Below, one piece after another: positions 51,391-60,116 of a DNA stretch of 64,000 nucleotides. Both the position numbers and the translations under genes were made by a program. The stretch covers positions 1 to 64,000 of the forward strand of contig NZ_QQAW01000011.1 in NCBI RefSeq assembly GCF_003350405.1, written 5' to 3'. The notes under the pieces are model-generated. The model searched no databases. It had not been told where the DNA came from and worked only from the letters and a program-made list of their open reading frames with translations. The stretch comes from Gluconacetobacter liquefaciens (GTDB lineage: Bacteria > Pseudomonadota > Alphaproteobacteria > Acetobacterales > Acetobacteraceae). Every line of letters begins with the position of its first letter. The stretch's first letter is position 1.

Positions 51391-53748
51391 ATGGCGGTTC
51401 AGCAGGTGGCGTTTGCCGCGCAATCGTACCAGGCGCACTCGGTGGCGCTGGATGCGCAGCGCTGCGTCAATTTCTATGCCGAATATGCGCCGAAGGATGC
51501 CAAGACGCCGGTGCCGGTGTGGGGGTGCCCCGGCATGGTCGCGTTTGCGCAGTGCGGGGACGGGCCGGTGTGGGGCATGTGCGTGATGGGCGGGGCGCTG
51601 TATGTGGTCTCGGGCCAGGCGCTGTATCGGGTGGAGGCGGACGGGGCGGCCGTGGAACTGGGCGCGACCTGGGTGACGGGGCCGGTGTCGATGGATACCA
51701 ACGGCACCGACCTGGTATGGGTGGATGGGGAAACGGGCTGGTCGTACTCCGTGGCCGGTGGCGTGCAGCGGATTGCGGACGAGAATTTCTATCCGGCGGA
51801 TTCGGTCGTTTATTTCGATACCTATTTCGTCTTCAACCGGGCCGGGACGCAGCAATTCTTTCTGTCGCCGCAGGAAGGTGTGACGCCGTTCGATGGCACG
51901 ATGTTCGCCTCGAAAGAGGCGACGGCCGACCCGTTGCTGGCGATCGTGAATTCGCACGAACAGCTTTATCTGTTCGGCGCGGCGCGGACCGAGGTGTGGT
52001 ACGACGCGGGGAATGCGGCGCCGTCCTTTCCGTTCCAGCGGTTCGACGGGGCGTTTATCCAGCGGGGGATCGCGGGGCCGCATGCGCATTGCCTGGAGGA
52101 TAATACCGTCTTTTTCCTCGGCGATGACGGGATGTTCTATCGGCTGGCGGGATATCAGCCGCAGCGGATTTCGACCCATGCGGTCGAGGGGGCATGGCAG
52201 GCTTATCCGACGCGGGCGGATGCGCGGTGTTTCAGCTATACGCTGGAAGGACATAAATTCGTCACCCTGCTGTTTCCCTCGGCGGCCGCGACCTGGGTGT
52301 ATGATGTGGCGACCGGGCTGTGGCATGAGCGGGAATCCTGGACCGGCGATGGCGCCGACAGTTCGATCGGCCGGTGGCGGGCCAATTGCGCGTTGATGGT
52401 CCGTGGCCGGGTGCTGGTCGGCGATTGCCTGAGCGGTGTGGTCGGGGTGTTGAATCCGCTGGTCTATACCGAACTGGGGGCGACCATGCGCGGGTTGCTG
52501 GCGGCGCCGCCGGTGCAGGGGCTGCGCGAGCGCGTGTTCATGCGGCGGTTCGAACTGGATGTGGAGACGGGGGTGGGCCTGCCGGGGACGCCTGCCGTGC
52601 GGAGCGTGGCCTATCAGCCGCGTGGGGTGGAGATGACGACGCCTGCGGCGCTGGTGCGCGCGGGCGCGCCGGAGGGGATGGCGCCGGGCCTGGCCAGTCT
52701 GCTGGTGAGCCTGTGGGTGGATCTGCCGGAGGATGGCGCGCCGCGCGGGTTGGTGCTGGGCAATGGCGATGCATCGGGAGGACAGCCGGGTTTTTTCATC
52801 GGCGTGGCCAATGACGGGACGTTGGCCGGTGCGCAGATCGTGGTGCGGGCGACCGACGGGCAGGGGCAGGCGATCGTGACGGCCACCTACGCTTTTGCCG
52901 GCTGGGGGGCGGGGTGGGTGAACCTGATCCTGTCGCTGTCGCCGGGGGAGCGGCAGGTGCAGCTTTATGCCGATGGGGTGGCGCTGGTGCCGGTCTCGGT
53001 CGCGTGGTCTTCGGCGGCGCCGATCGGCAATCCGGCCGGGCAGGGGTGGCGGGTCGCGCCGTGGAATGGCGGCGAGGGGGCGGGGCTGCTGGCGGCGCCG
53101 CAGTTTGGCGGGCATACGGCCGGGTCGACCGCCGTTTATAACGGGTGGTCGAATACGTCCTGCATGCCGGATCGGTCGGGCAACATGATTTCGCTGGGGA
53201 GCGGGGCCGTCAATGCGGTGTCGCCTTCGGGTTCGGTGGTGTGGGTGCTGGCGAAATCTGCCGTACAGGCCGACATTCTGACCATGGCGCCGGGGCTGGA
53301 CATGCTGAACTTCCGGCTGAATGCGGTCTCGGTGCTGCTGCTGGGGCAGTATCTGGTGGTGGGGGTGGATGACGGCGCAGTGTGGGAAGGGATTGCGCTG
53401 TATCAGGCCAACGGGGAGGCGGCGCCGGGTTTTCTGGGCTTCGTCTATAATGCCATCGGCGGGCCGGGGCCGATCTATGGCGCCAATCAATGTTTCCTGG
53501 CGGGATCGCAGACGATCAATGATCCGATCCTGTCGTACCAGATCGATTATCCGGCGGTACCGCGGGTGGTGCTGGTGTTTCCCAGTATCGCGCAGATCAT
53601 CGGGGGTGCGGCGCGGGTGGGGGGGGCTCAACGGGCTTTATCCCAGGCTGGGCAGTACGGTGGCGTGGGCGGCGTGCCGGGTGCCGGTGATCAAATATGC
53701 CTATCCGGCACAACTGGGAACGCATCTGCTGATCCAGTCCGGCTATAA
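51391..53748 (+). CDS. gp10-like packaged-DNA stabilisation protein, N-terminal part (frameshifted)
   Basis: A 785-residue frame. Residues 1-370 follow P22 gp10-type tail hub proteins: VALDAQRCVNFYAEYAPKDA, YVVSGQALYRVEADG, FYPADSVVYFDTYFVFNRAG, YLFGAARTEVWYDAGN, FPFQRFDGAFIQRGIAGPHA. From about residue 400 comes unrelated, beta-rich sequence with a laminin-G/lectin flavour (GVANDGTLAGAQIVVRATDG, LYADGVALVPVSVAWS). The frame breaks in a G8 run at 53619-53626 and then adds about 40 nonsense residues. The true continuation is the next entry. Confidence 0.72.
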   Translation: MAVQQVAFAAQSYQAHSVALDAQRCVNFYAEYAPKDAKTPVPVWGCPGMVAFAQCGDGPVWGMCVMGGALYVVSGQALYRVEADGAAVELGATWVTGPVSMDTNGTDLVWVDGETGWSYSVAGGVQRIADENFYPADSVVYFDTYFVFNRAGTQQFFLSPQEGVTPFDGTMFASKEATADPLLAIVNSHEQLYLFGAARTEVWYDAGNAAPSFPFQRFDGAFIQRGIAGPHAHCLEDNTVFFLGDDGMFYRLAGYQPQRISTHAVEGAWQAYPTRADARCFSYTLEGHKFVTLLFPSAAATWVYDVATGLWHERESWTGDGADSSIGRWRANCALMVRGRVLVGDCLSGVVGVLNPLVYTELGATMRGLLAAPPVQGLRERVFMRRFELDVETGVGLPGTPAVRSVAYQPRGVEMTTPAALVRAGAPEGMAPGLASLLVSLWVDLPEDGAPRGLVLGNGDASGGQPGFFIGVANDGTLAGAQIVVRATDGQGQAIVTATYAFAGWGAGWVNLILSLSPGERQVQLYADGVALVPVSVAWSSAAPIGNPAGQGWRVAPWNGGEGAGLLAAPQFGGHTAGSTAVYNGWSNTSCMPDRSGNMISLGSGAVNAVSPSGSVVWVLAKSAVQADILTMAPGLDMLNFRLNAVSVLLLGQYLVVGVDDGAVWEGIALYQANGEAAPGFLGFVYNAIGGPGPIYGANQCFLAGSQTINDPILSYQIDYPAVPRVVLVFPSIAQIIGGAARVGGAQRALSQAGQYGGVGGVPGAGDQICLSGTTGNASADPVRL

Positions 53749-55006
53749 CGGCAATGTCGGGTTCTTTCTGCCGGACGGGCAGGGGGGGACCAATCATTAT
53801 CTGTATTTCAGCCGGGGAGATATGGCGGCCAACGCGGTGGCGGGCGGCAATGCCAACCCGGAAGTGCAGGGGGTGATCGGGCCGGCCTGTCCGCATGGGG
53901 CGATGGTGCGGATTGCGATGGGCGTGGTGAATTACGATGCGCTGGCGGCGCAGTTCGCCGGGAATGGGCTCGTGGCGTTGACGGGTACGCTGCCGATGTA
54001 CAGCATCGACAATGCAAACTGGATCGATGCCGACGGGGCCGTGCAGATTCCGTTTGCCGATGAATATGCCTTCATTGCCGACGGGCAGGCCGGGGGGACG
54101 GATGTGTATGGCGGCCAGCCGGGGTTGACGCCGATCGGGGAGACTGGCGACTGGCTGGTGTCTTTCCTGCTGGTGGGGCTGTCGGACAGTGCCGTCAACC
54201 GGGGCAATGCGAGCATGTGGGATACGGTCAGGGTCTTTCGCTATTCTGCCGGGCGGGCGGTGCAGATCGGGGCGCCGGTTTCGGGGGAAGCCTATGCGGC
54301 CACCGACTGGGCGGGGTACACGATCGGGCCGTGGAGCGATGGCAATGCCGTGGCCTATGTGAGCGGGGGCGAGGTGACGATCTGCGGCAATATGCGGCAG
54401 ACGGCCGTGGGGTCTTATCCCGTGCCGGCGGGCACGCAGTATCAGACGCGCTTCGGCCGGCTGGATTTTGCGACGGCGCGGGTTGCGGATCTGTTCGTGG
54501 CGGCACCGGAGGCGTTCGTGGATCTGTCGGTGGCGGCGAACCGGGGGCTGTTCCTGGATGCGGCGGGTGGGGCGCGGTATCTGTCGTCTGACGGGTCGGA
54601 GGTGCTGGGGGTGGCGCCGCCGGTCTTCCTGACCGTGCAGGCGGGGGCGCCGGTGGCGGCGTTTGCCGATAATGGCGGGTCGGGCGGCGGCTTTGCGGTG
54701 ACGGGGCGGATTGTGCCGGCCGGGTCGGACCCGCCGGGGAGCGTGTATGCGCAGGGCGTTCCGGCTGCCGACGCTTCGGTGGGGGTGGAGCCACGGATCA
54801 TGCTCGACTGGTCCGACGATGGGGCGCGGACCTGGAGCACGTTGCGGCTGTGGCGGTCGATGGGGCAGCAGGGCACGTATCGCACGCGGTTGCGCTGGCT
54901 GAAGCTGGGGCAGGCGCGGCAGCGGGTGCTGCGGCTTCAGGTGACGGACCCGGTGCGGCGCAATCTGATCGGGTTTTATCTGGATACCGAAACGGGGATG
55001 GGGTGA
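53627..55006 (+). pseudogene. gp10-like protein, C-terminal remainder after the frameshift
   Basis: One base off from the previous frame the protein continues as LNGLYPRLGSTVAWAACRVP through beta-rich inserted sequence to the true gp10 C-terminus: EPRIMLDWSDDGARTWSTLR, QGTYRTRLRWLKLGQARQRV, LRLQVTDPVRRNLIGFYLDT. Losing one G from the run would give a single protein of about 1,204 residues from 51391 to 55006, more than twice P22 gp10 (472). A homopolymer error, an inactivating mutation and frameshifting are all possible. Confidence 0.7.
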
Positions 55007-55629
55007 TGCCGGCGGCACCGCGCCAGACCCTGCCGGTGGGCGACTGGCCGTTCGTGGATATGGCGACCGGGCGGTTGACGCTCTCGGCCTATCAGTTTCT
55101 CGCACGCCTCCAGGCGGGAGCCAGCGGGTCGATCCGCAATCTGTCGGTGATTGCCGATGCGCTGGGGACGCCGGTGGCGGAGATTGCCGCCAGCGGGGCG
55201 GCCGGGATCGTTCTGCCGGCGTCGTTTCCGCCGCCGGCACCGCTGCCGGCGGGGCAGGGCGCGCGGCTGCTGGCGATGCTGGCGGCGGTGCCGCGCCCCG
55301 TTGTGCCCGGTTTGCGGGTGTTGCCGGCCAGCCCTGTGCGGCCCGGGGATGTGGTGGTGCTGCATTCTGGCGCGCGGGTGCTGGACGGGTTCGGCGGGCC
55401 GGAGGGCCGGGTTGCGGGGTGGGTGGGCGACCTGTTCCTGCAACGGGATGGCGGGCCGGCTGGGGCCGTATGGGCCAAGCAGTCCGGTGCCGGGACGGTG
55501 GCGGGCTGGGGGGCGCTGGGGCAGGCAGGCGGTGCGGCAGGCGCCGTGCTGCCGCTGGTGAATGGGGATATCGCGCCGGTGGGCATGCTGTCCGATCCGG
55601 CGGGGCAGACAATCGGGGTGCCGGTCTGA
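55006..55629 (+). CDS. Phage tail-region protein
   Basis: A 207-residue protein whose ATG overlaps the gp10-like stop (TGATG). PVGDWPFVDMATGRLTLSAY at the N-terminus is a segment I associate with short-tailed-phage tail or fibre-anchor proteins; the middle is Ala/Pro-rich. It is co-translated with its neighbours on both sides. Exact function unknown. Confidence 0.55.
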   Translation: MPAAPRQTLPVGDWPFVDMATGRLTLSAYQFLARLQAGASGSIRNLSVIADALGTPVAEIAASGAAGIVLPASFPPPAPLPAGQGARLLAMLAAVPRPVVPGLRVLPASPVRPGDVVVLHSGARVLDGFGGPEGRVAGWVGDLFLQRDGGPAGAVWAKQSGAGTVAGWGALGQAGGAAGAVLPLVNGDIAPVGMLSDPAGQTIGVPV

Positions 55630-56087
55630 TGGGTAACAGCACGCTGATTACGGATTATCTGGGCTATGGCACCGTTGCCGCGCGGCCGGTGGCGCCGAGC
55701 CTGCCGGCGGGGTGTCTTGGGGTCTATTACGCGACCGATACCGGGCAGATCCAGGTGTGGGATGGGGCGTGGCGGGAGTGGGCGCCGTCGGCGGTTTCGT
55801 TCTCCGGCGGCCTGGTGGCGGCGGGGAGCGGGCAGGGGACGGCGACGGCCGTGTCGTCGGACGTCAATCTGTTTACCAGCGTGACGTCGGGCACCGGGGC
55901 GGTGCTGGTGGCGGGGCTGGTGGGCACCTGGCGCAAGGTGCTGAACCGGGGAGGTGCCGTATTGCTGGTCTATCCGCCAGTGGGGAGCGCGATCGACGCG
56001 CTGGCGGCGGGGGAGGCGGTTGCGATCGTGCCCGGTGGGGGCGCCACGTTCTGGCAGAGCAGTGCAATGCAATGGTATTCGGAATGA
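55629..56087 (+). CDS. Phage tail-region protein, beta-rich
   Basis: A 152-residue protein starting MGNSTLITDYLGYGTVAARP. GVYYATDTGQIQVWDGAWRE is a short motif common in tail-fibre or baseplate-tip accessory proteins (Y-x-T-D-T-G-x-x-x-x-W-D-G). It overlaps the preceding stop and the next start. Function unknown. Confidence 0.55.
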   Translation: MGNSTLITDYLGYGTVAARPVAPSLPAGCLGVYYATDTGQIQVWDGAWREWAPSAVSFSGGLVAAGSGQGTATAVSSDVNLFTSVTSGTGAVLVAGLVGTWRKVLNRGGAVLLVYPPVGSAIDALAAGEAVAIVPGGGATFWQSSAMQWYSE

Positions 56088-56689
56088 AGACGATTCTGCT
56101 TGGCCTCGCCGGTGCGCTGGCGCTGGCTGCGTATGGTGCTGGCCCGGCGCGGGCGCAGGTGGTGGGGCCGGTGGGACATGGGGAAATCCCGGCCTGTCCT
56201 GATGCTGGCGGCAATCATCTGAATTATGTGCCCGCGAGCGGACGCTTTGCCTGCGGGACGACGGGTGCGCCCTGGGTGGGGGCGATGGTGACCCTTTCGG
56301 CGGATGCGGCGATGGCGGCGACCGGTGGCAATCTGGTGCAGATGAATGTCTGGAACAGCAAGGTTTTCGATACATCGTCTTTCTGGTCGGCGGCGGCGCC
56401 GGGGCAGTTTACGATTCCGGCCGGGGTGAGCAGGGTGCGGGTTTCTCTGTCGATCTCGCAGTCGGGCATTGGGGCCAACCAGTTTCTGGTACATCGGAAC
56501 GGCGCCGGGGTGGTGGGGTCGTTCCGGATCTCGGTTCCGGCCGGTTACAGTGATGACGGGGCGAACGGGGTCTCGGGTGTCATTCCCGTGTCGCCGGGCG
56601 ATGCGATCAGTATTGCCTATGCCTCGGTGGCGGCTTTTACGCTGACGGCGGATACGACGACCTGGTTGCAGATCGAGGCGGTGCCGTAG
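56084..56689 (+). CDS. C1q/TNF-like beta protein with a signal peptide
   Basis: A 201-residue protein. It begins MKTILLGLAGALALAAYGAG with cleavage after ARAQ, a classical signal peptide. The mature C-terminal 130 residues (FTIPAGVSRVRVSLSISQSG, FLVHRNGAGVVGSFRISVPA, PVSPGDAISIAYASVAAFTL) look like a jelly-roll similar to C1q-like tail-tip or fibre knobs. A signal peptide is unusual for a virion protein; it may be secreted or surface-displayed. It is the last gene of the module. Confidence 0.6.
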   Translation: MKTILLGLAGALALAAYGAGPARAQVVGPVGHGEIPACPDAGGNHLNYVPASGRFACGTTGAPWVGAMVTLSADAAMAATGGNLVQMNVWNSKVFDTSSFWSAAAPGQFTIPAGVSRVRVSLSISQSGIGANQFLVHRNGAGVVGSFRISVPAGYSDDGANGVSGVIPVSPGDAISIAYASVAAFTLTADTTTWLQIEAVP

Positions 56690-56734
56690 GCGGGCGCCGG
56701 AGCGCGGCCGGTGGCGGCCTGGTCTTTCCGGGGC

Positions 56735-56766
56735 TTGACAGGCGGGTGGGTATGTAACCTATAGGT
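56735..56766 (+). promoter_or_regulatory. Promoter with palindrome before the membrane/XRE pair
   Basis: TTGACA (56735-56740) is a consensus -35 box; TATAGG (56760-56765) is a candidate -10 with 19-base spacing. The perfect 10-bp palindrome ACCTATAGGT (56757-56766) covers it, where the downstream XRE regulator could bind and repress its own operon. Confidence 0.55.
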
Positions 56767-56792
56767 GACATCGTGCCGAAGGGAGGGGTGTG

Positions 56793-57473
56793 ATGGAGAG
56801 CGGACGAATCGGGGGTATTCTGTCGAAATGGCGCCGTATGACGTGGACGCTGTTCGTGGCGGCGGATTTTCTGGTGACCCGGTATCATCCTTTTGGGTAT
56901 CTGTTCGGATTTCGGGCTTTTGAAGCCGCGCACGGGTATTTTGTGGAAACGCTGATTCTGTTCGTGCTGTGGAGCACGGGGATCGGTCTGTATTACGTGA
57001 CCTTCGGCAAGGGGCGGTGGCGGGCGGATATGCGTGACAGGCGGGAGCAGTTGCGGAACCGGACGGCGCAGCCGATTTCCTTTTCCGCGCGGATGGTCTT
57101 TCTGCTCGTGTCTCTGGCCGTTCTTGTCGTTTCGCTTTACAAATACCAGCATGATTCGCAGCCCCATGCTGGAGGGCTGATTGTGCCGCTGCTGTTTTTC
57201 GGACTGTTCGTGCTGGTCGAGATCAGCCGCGTGATGGTGCCTTCGGACAGCATGGTGTTTAACCCCGACGACGAATGGGTGGTGTTCCTGCGGGCGCGGA
57301 CGCTGCGTATCGGGTATGGCACCGCCATTTTCGTGCTGTGCGCGCTGGGCGGCATCCTGCTGTATGTGCCTTCTCTGGCACTGGTGGCGTGTCCGGTCGG
57401 GCTGGCGATGGCACTGGCGGTGCCGGCCTGTGCGTATCAGGTAATGGATCGCCGGGCCGCCGCACTGCAATGA
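56793..57473 (+). CDS. Multi-pass membrane protein paired with XRE regulator
   Basis: A 226-residue inner-membrane protein starting MESGRIGGILSKWRRMTWTL after GGGAGGGG. Hydrophobic segments lie near residues 17-30, 50-70, 102-118, 130-148 and 180-212; basic loops suggest a cytosolic N-terminus. I recognise no catalytic motif. Its stop overlaps the XRE start (ATGA), a pairing often seen for DUF2178-like membrane proteins with a small HTH regulator. It could be phage-derived or host. Confidence 0.6.
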   Translation: MESGRIGGILSKWRRMTWTLFVAADFLVTRYHPFGYLFGFRAFEAAHGYFVETLILFVLWSTGIGLYYVTFGKGRWRADMRDRREQLRNRTAQPISFSARMVFLLVSLAVLVVSLYKYQHDSQPHAGGLIVPLLFFGLFVLVEISRVMVPSDSMVFNPDDEWVVFLRARTLRIGYGTAIFVLCALGGILLYVPSLALVACPVGLAMALAVPACAYQVMDRRAAALQ

Positions 57474-57688
57474 AGGTGCGGACGGAACTGAAAGCATACC
57501 GGACGGCGCGCGGGTTGACGCAGGCGGAGCTTGCCGAGCGGGTGGGGGTGTCGCGCAAGACCATCAATACCGTCGAAAATGGTATTTTTACGCCCTCGGT
57601 GGCGCTGGCCCTGCTGCTGGCGGATTGCCTGGAGGCGACGGTGGAAGAGCTGTTCCAGATCGTGCCGGAGGCGACCGGGCCGGCCTGA
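57470..57688 (+). CDS. Small XRE-family regulator
   Basis: A 72-residue HTH protein: MKVRTELKAYRTARGLTQAE, then LAERVGVSRKTINTVENGIF and a helix LALLLADCLEATVEELFQIV. This is the compact YgzD/Cro-type family of 65-75 residues. It is translationally coupled to the membrane protein and probably regulates the promoter at 56735-56766. Confidence 0.85.
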   Translation: MKVRTELKAYRTARGLTQAELAERVGVSRKTINTVENGIFTPSVALALLLADCLEATVEELFQIVPEATGPA

Positions 57689-57782
57689 TGCGCTGGGCCG
57701 GGCCGCGTGGCCGGGTCTTGACCCCGTTGCCCGTGCCGGCCCACCTTCCCCGCTCGAAGAGCGCGCGCGGGAGGGCGACATC

Positions 57783-58433
57783 ATGGATCTGAGCGAGAGT
57801 CTCCAGCACCGGTACACGGCCAAGGCTTACGATACGGGCCGCCGTCTGCCTGACGACATCGTGGCGCAACTGAAGGCGGCGTTGCGCTTCAGCCCGTCTT
57901 CGGTCAATGCGCAGCCCTGGCATTTCATCCTGGCTGACGACGAGGCGGGCAAGGCGCGCGTGGCCAAAGGGGCGGCGGGGGCGTTTGCTTATAACGCACC
58001 GAAGATCCTCAATGCCTCGCATGTGGTGGTGCTGTGTGCGCGCACGAGCCTGCCAGCTGACTATTTACAGGCGGTGCTGGACCAGGAGCAGGCGGATGGC
58101 CGCTTTGCCGGCGAGGAGGCGCGTGAGGGCCAGCGCAAGACGCGCGGCGGCTATGTGACGCTGCATGAAGAGGCGGGCGATCTGCCGGTCTGGACGCAGA
58201 AGCAGGCCTATATTGCGCTGGGCTTCCTGCTGTTGGCCGCCGGCACGCTGGGCGTGGATGCGACGCCGATGGAGGGGTTCGATGCCGAGGCGCTGGATGT
58301 GGCCTTCGGCCTGACGGAGAAGGGGCTGGCGCCGGCGGTGATCGTGTCGCTGGGCTATCATGCCGAGACCGATTTCAACGCGAAACTGCCGAAATCGCGA
58401 TTGACGGACGACGTGCTGTTCTCGCGCGCCTGA
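57783..58433 (+). CDS. NfsB-like nitroreductase
   Basis: A 216-residue FMN nitroreductase, the size of E. coli NfsB (217). Family pieces: SLQHRYTAKAYDTGRRLPDD, LRFSPSSVNAQPWHFILADD (FMN binding S-P-S-S-x-N-x-Q-P-W), IALGFLLLAAGTLGVDATPM and GLTEKGLAPAVIVSLGYHAE. It reduces nitroaromatics, quinones or dihydropteridine-type compounds with NAD(P)H. Its upstream gap is 94 bases. Confidence 0.88.
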   Translation: MDLSESLQHRYTAKAYDTGRRLPDDIVAQLKAALRFSPSSVNAQPWHFILADDEAGKARVAKGAAGAFAYNAPKILNASHVVVLCARTSLPADYLQAVLDQEQADGRFAGEEAREGQRKTRGGYVTLHEEAGDLPVWTQKQAYIALGFLLLAAGTLGVDATPMEGFDAEALDVAFGLTEKGLAPAVIVSLGYHAETDFNAKLPKSRLTDDVLFSRA

Positions 58434-58482
58434 TGGCTGCGCGGGTCGGTACTGCCCTTACGATCTGATTGCGGGAAGCGTT

Positions 58483-59781
58483 ATGACCACCCTCTCCGGC
58501 GCCGATGCGCGCGATGCCGATCTGGCGGCCCAGTACGAGGCTTATCCCTATCCCCAGCGCGATCCGCGTGACGAGGCGAAGCGGCTGCTGATCGGCAGCC
58601 CCAGCCATCTGCGGGAGATCGATTACTGGGTGTTCGGTGCCCGGCGGCCGCAGGCGGTGCCGTTGCGGGCGCTGGTGGCCGGGTGCGGCACCGGGGATGG
58701 CGCGATCATGCTCGCTACGCATCTGGCGCGCGCGAGCCGGGCGGGCGAGGTGGTGTGCGTCGATCGCTCCACCCATGCGCTGGGGATTGCCCGGGCGCGG
58801 GCCGAGGCGCGGGGGTTGGGGAATATCCGCTTCATCCAGGGGTCGTTGAATGCGCTGGACGGGCTGGATCTGGGGCTGTTCGACTATATCGATTGCTGTG
58901 GGGTGCTGCATCATCTGCCCGACCCGGCGGCCGTGCTGGGCGAGCTGGAGGGCCTGCTGGCGCCCGGTGGGGGGATGGGGCTGATGGTCTATGCCCCCTA
59001 TGGGCGGACCGGTGTCTATATGGTGCAGGAGGCGCTCGAGATTCTGGCGCCGCACGGCCAGAAGCCGGCGGAGCGGCTGGGGACCGCCAAGCGGGTGATG
59101 GCGGCCCTGCCGGCGACGGCCTGGCTGCGCCAGAACGGTAATTTTGGCGATCATCTGACCGGCGGGGACGCGGGGCTGTATGACCTGCTGCTGAATCCGC
59201 GTGACCGGGCCTATACGATCGGGGGCTTTCTGGACCTGCTTGACGGGGCGGGGCTGGAGCCTTCGTGCCTGATGGAGCCGGCGCGCTATGACGCCGCGCT
59301 GTTCCTGCCCAATCCGCGCCTGCGCGCGCGGGTGGCGGAACTGGGCTGGCGGGAGCGGGCCAGTGTGGCCGAGGCGCTGACGGGGAACATGGCGACCCAT
59401 GTCGCCTATGTGGTGCGCAAGGGGGCGCGGGTGGCGGCGCCCGATTGCTGCGATGCCGACGCGGTGCCGGTGATGCGGGAAATGCCCGGTGCCGAGCTGG
59501 CGCGGCAGATCCGGCCGGATGGTATGTTGCCCTTCGCCTTCGGTACGCTGACCGTGCCGGTACCGGTGCCGCCGCAGATACGGACCATTCTGCCGCTGGT
59601 GGACGGTACGCGCAGCGTGGGCGCTCTGGCCGGGCTGATGGCCGATGGGGGCATGGAACGAAACCGCTTCCTCAAGGTGTGGCGTGAGGGCTTTACCGTG
59701 CTGGAGAGCCTGAACCGGGTGTTGCTGCGGCCGCCGTGTGAAGCAGAGCCCGATCGGGCGCTCCCGGCGGTTTTGAAATAA
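58483..59781 (+). CDS. Class I SAM-dependent methyltransferase, two-part
   Basis: A 432-residue protein. Residues 60-170 hold a Rossmann methyltransferase: ALVAGCGTGDGAIMLATHLA (motif I), VVCVDRSTHALGIARARAEA (motif II), DYIDCCGVLHHLPDPAAVLG (motif IV) and LLAPGGGMGLMVYAPYGRTG (post-motif). The N-terminal AQYEAYPYPQRDPRDEAKRL is typical of the tellurite-resistance/bifunctional group. The C-terminal 130 residues are a separate helical domain. Substrate unknown. It follows nfsB-like by 49 bases. Confidence 0.82.
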   Translation: MTTLSGADARDADLAAQYEAYPYPQRDPRDEAKRLLIGSPSHLREIDYWVFGARRPQAVPLRALVAGCGTGDGAIMLATHLARASRAGEVVCVDRSTHALGIARARAEARGLGNIRFIQGSLNALDGLDLGLFDYIDCCGVLHHLPDPAAVLGELEGLLAPGGGMGLMVYAPYGRTGVYMVQEALEILAPHGQKPAERLGTAKRVMAALPATAWLRQNGNFGDHLTGGDAGLYDLLLNPRDRAYTIGGFLDLLDGAGLEPSCLMEPARYDAALFLPNPRLRARVAELGWRERASVAEALTGNMATHVAYVVRKGARVAAPDCCDADAVPVMREMPGAELARQIRPDGMLPFAFGTLTVPVPVPPQIRTILPLVDGTRSVGALAGLMADGGMERNRFLKVWREGFTVLESLNRVLLRPPCEAEPDRALPAVLK

Positions 59782-60116
59782 TTGTGATGACGTCGGAAAG
59801 AGTGACGTCAAAAATGGCGGCGGCTTGAAACCCGGGCCATTGCGTGGCGTATTGAGACAGAATGTTGCCATGTCGGCTTGCCTTGCAGTGGCCGGCGGCT
59901 GCCATGCCTGCCTGTATGGCAGATTCTGCGCATCGTGCTTCATGATAGTGTTCGATTTTACTGTTGTTTGACGATCTTCCTTGAGATCGGGCAGGAATGG
60001 TTCCTGGCTATTTCTGGAAATCCGCTGGTCCTGATTTTGATCTCTTTGATCGGAGCCGCGTACGATTTTTGTAATGGGAACAGTTAAAAAACAAGAATAA
60101 TCCGGAGTGCGTTCGT
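59782..60116. other. AT-richer intergenic region before the GMC-epimerase gene
   Basis: The 335 bases have no gene I can support; a 69-codon frame at 59878 is rich in Cys and Leu with no ribosome site. TGACGTC occurs twice 18 bases apart (about 59789 and 59807) and could be a regulator site. The part near 60060-60110 is AT-rich and probably holds the promoter of 60117. Confidence 0.4.

Noticed and set aside
53619-53626. Programmed frameshift in the gp10-like gene
   Set aside because: A +1 shift on G8 without a hungry or stop codon nearby is not a known phage signal; mutation or read error is simpler, so it is kept only as an option.
51118-53631. An 837-codon minus-strand open frame opposite the gp10-like gene
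   Set aside because: Composition (Arg/Pro/His) is that of an antisense shadow in GC-rich DNA; no motif or ribosome site.
38913-56689. Gene transfer agent of the Rhodobacter type
   Set aside because: Gene order and proteins (gp4-like, gp10-like, long portal) are of short-tailed P22-like phage, not the siphovirus-like GTA cluster.
59878-60087. A 69-codon gene upstream of the GMC-epimerase
   Set aside because: No ribosome site, mixed composition, and it lies in the likely promoter region.
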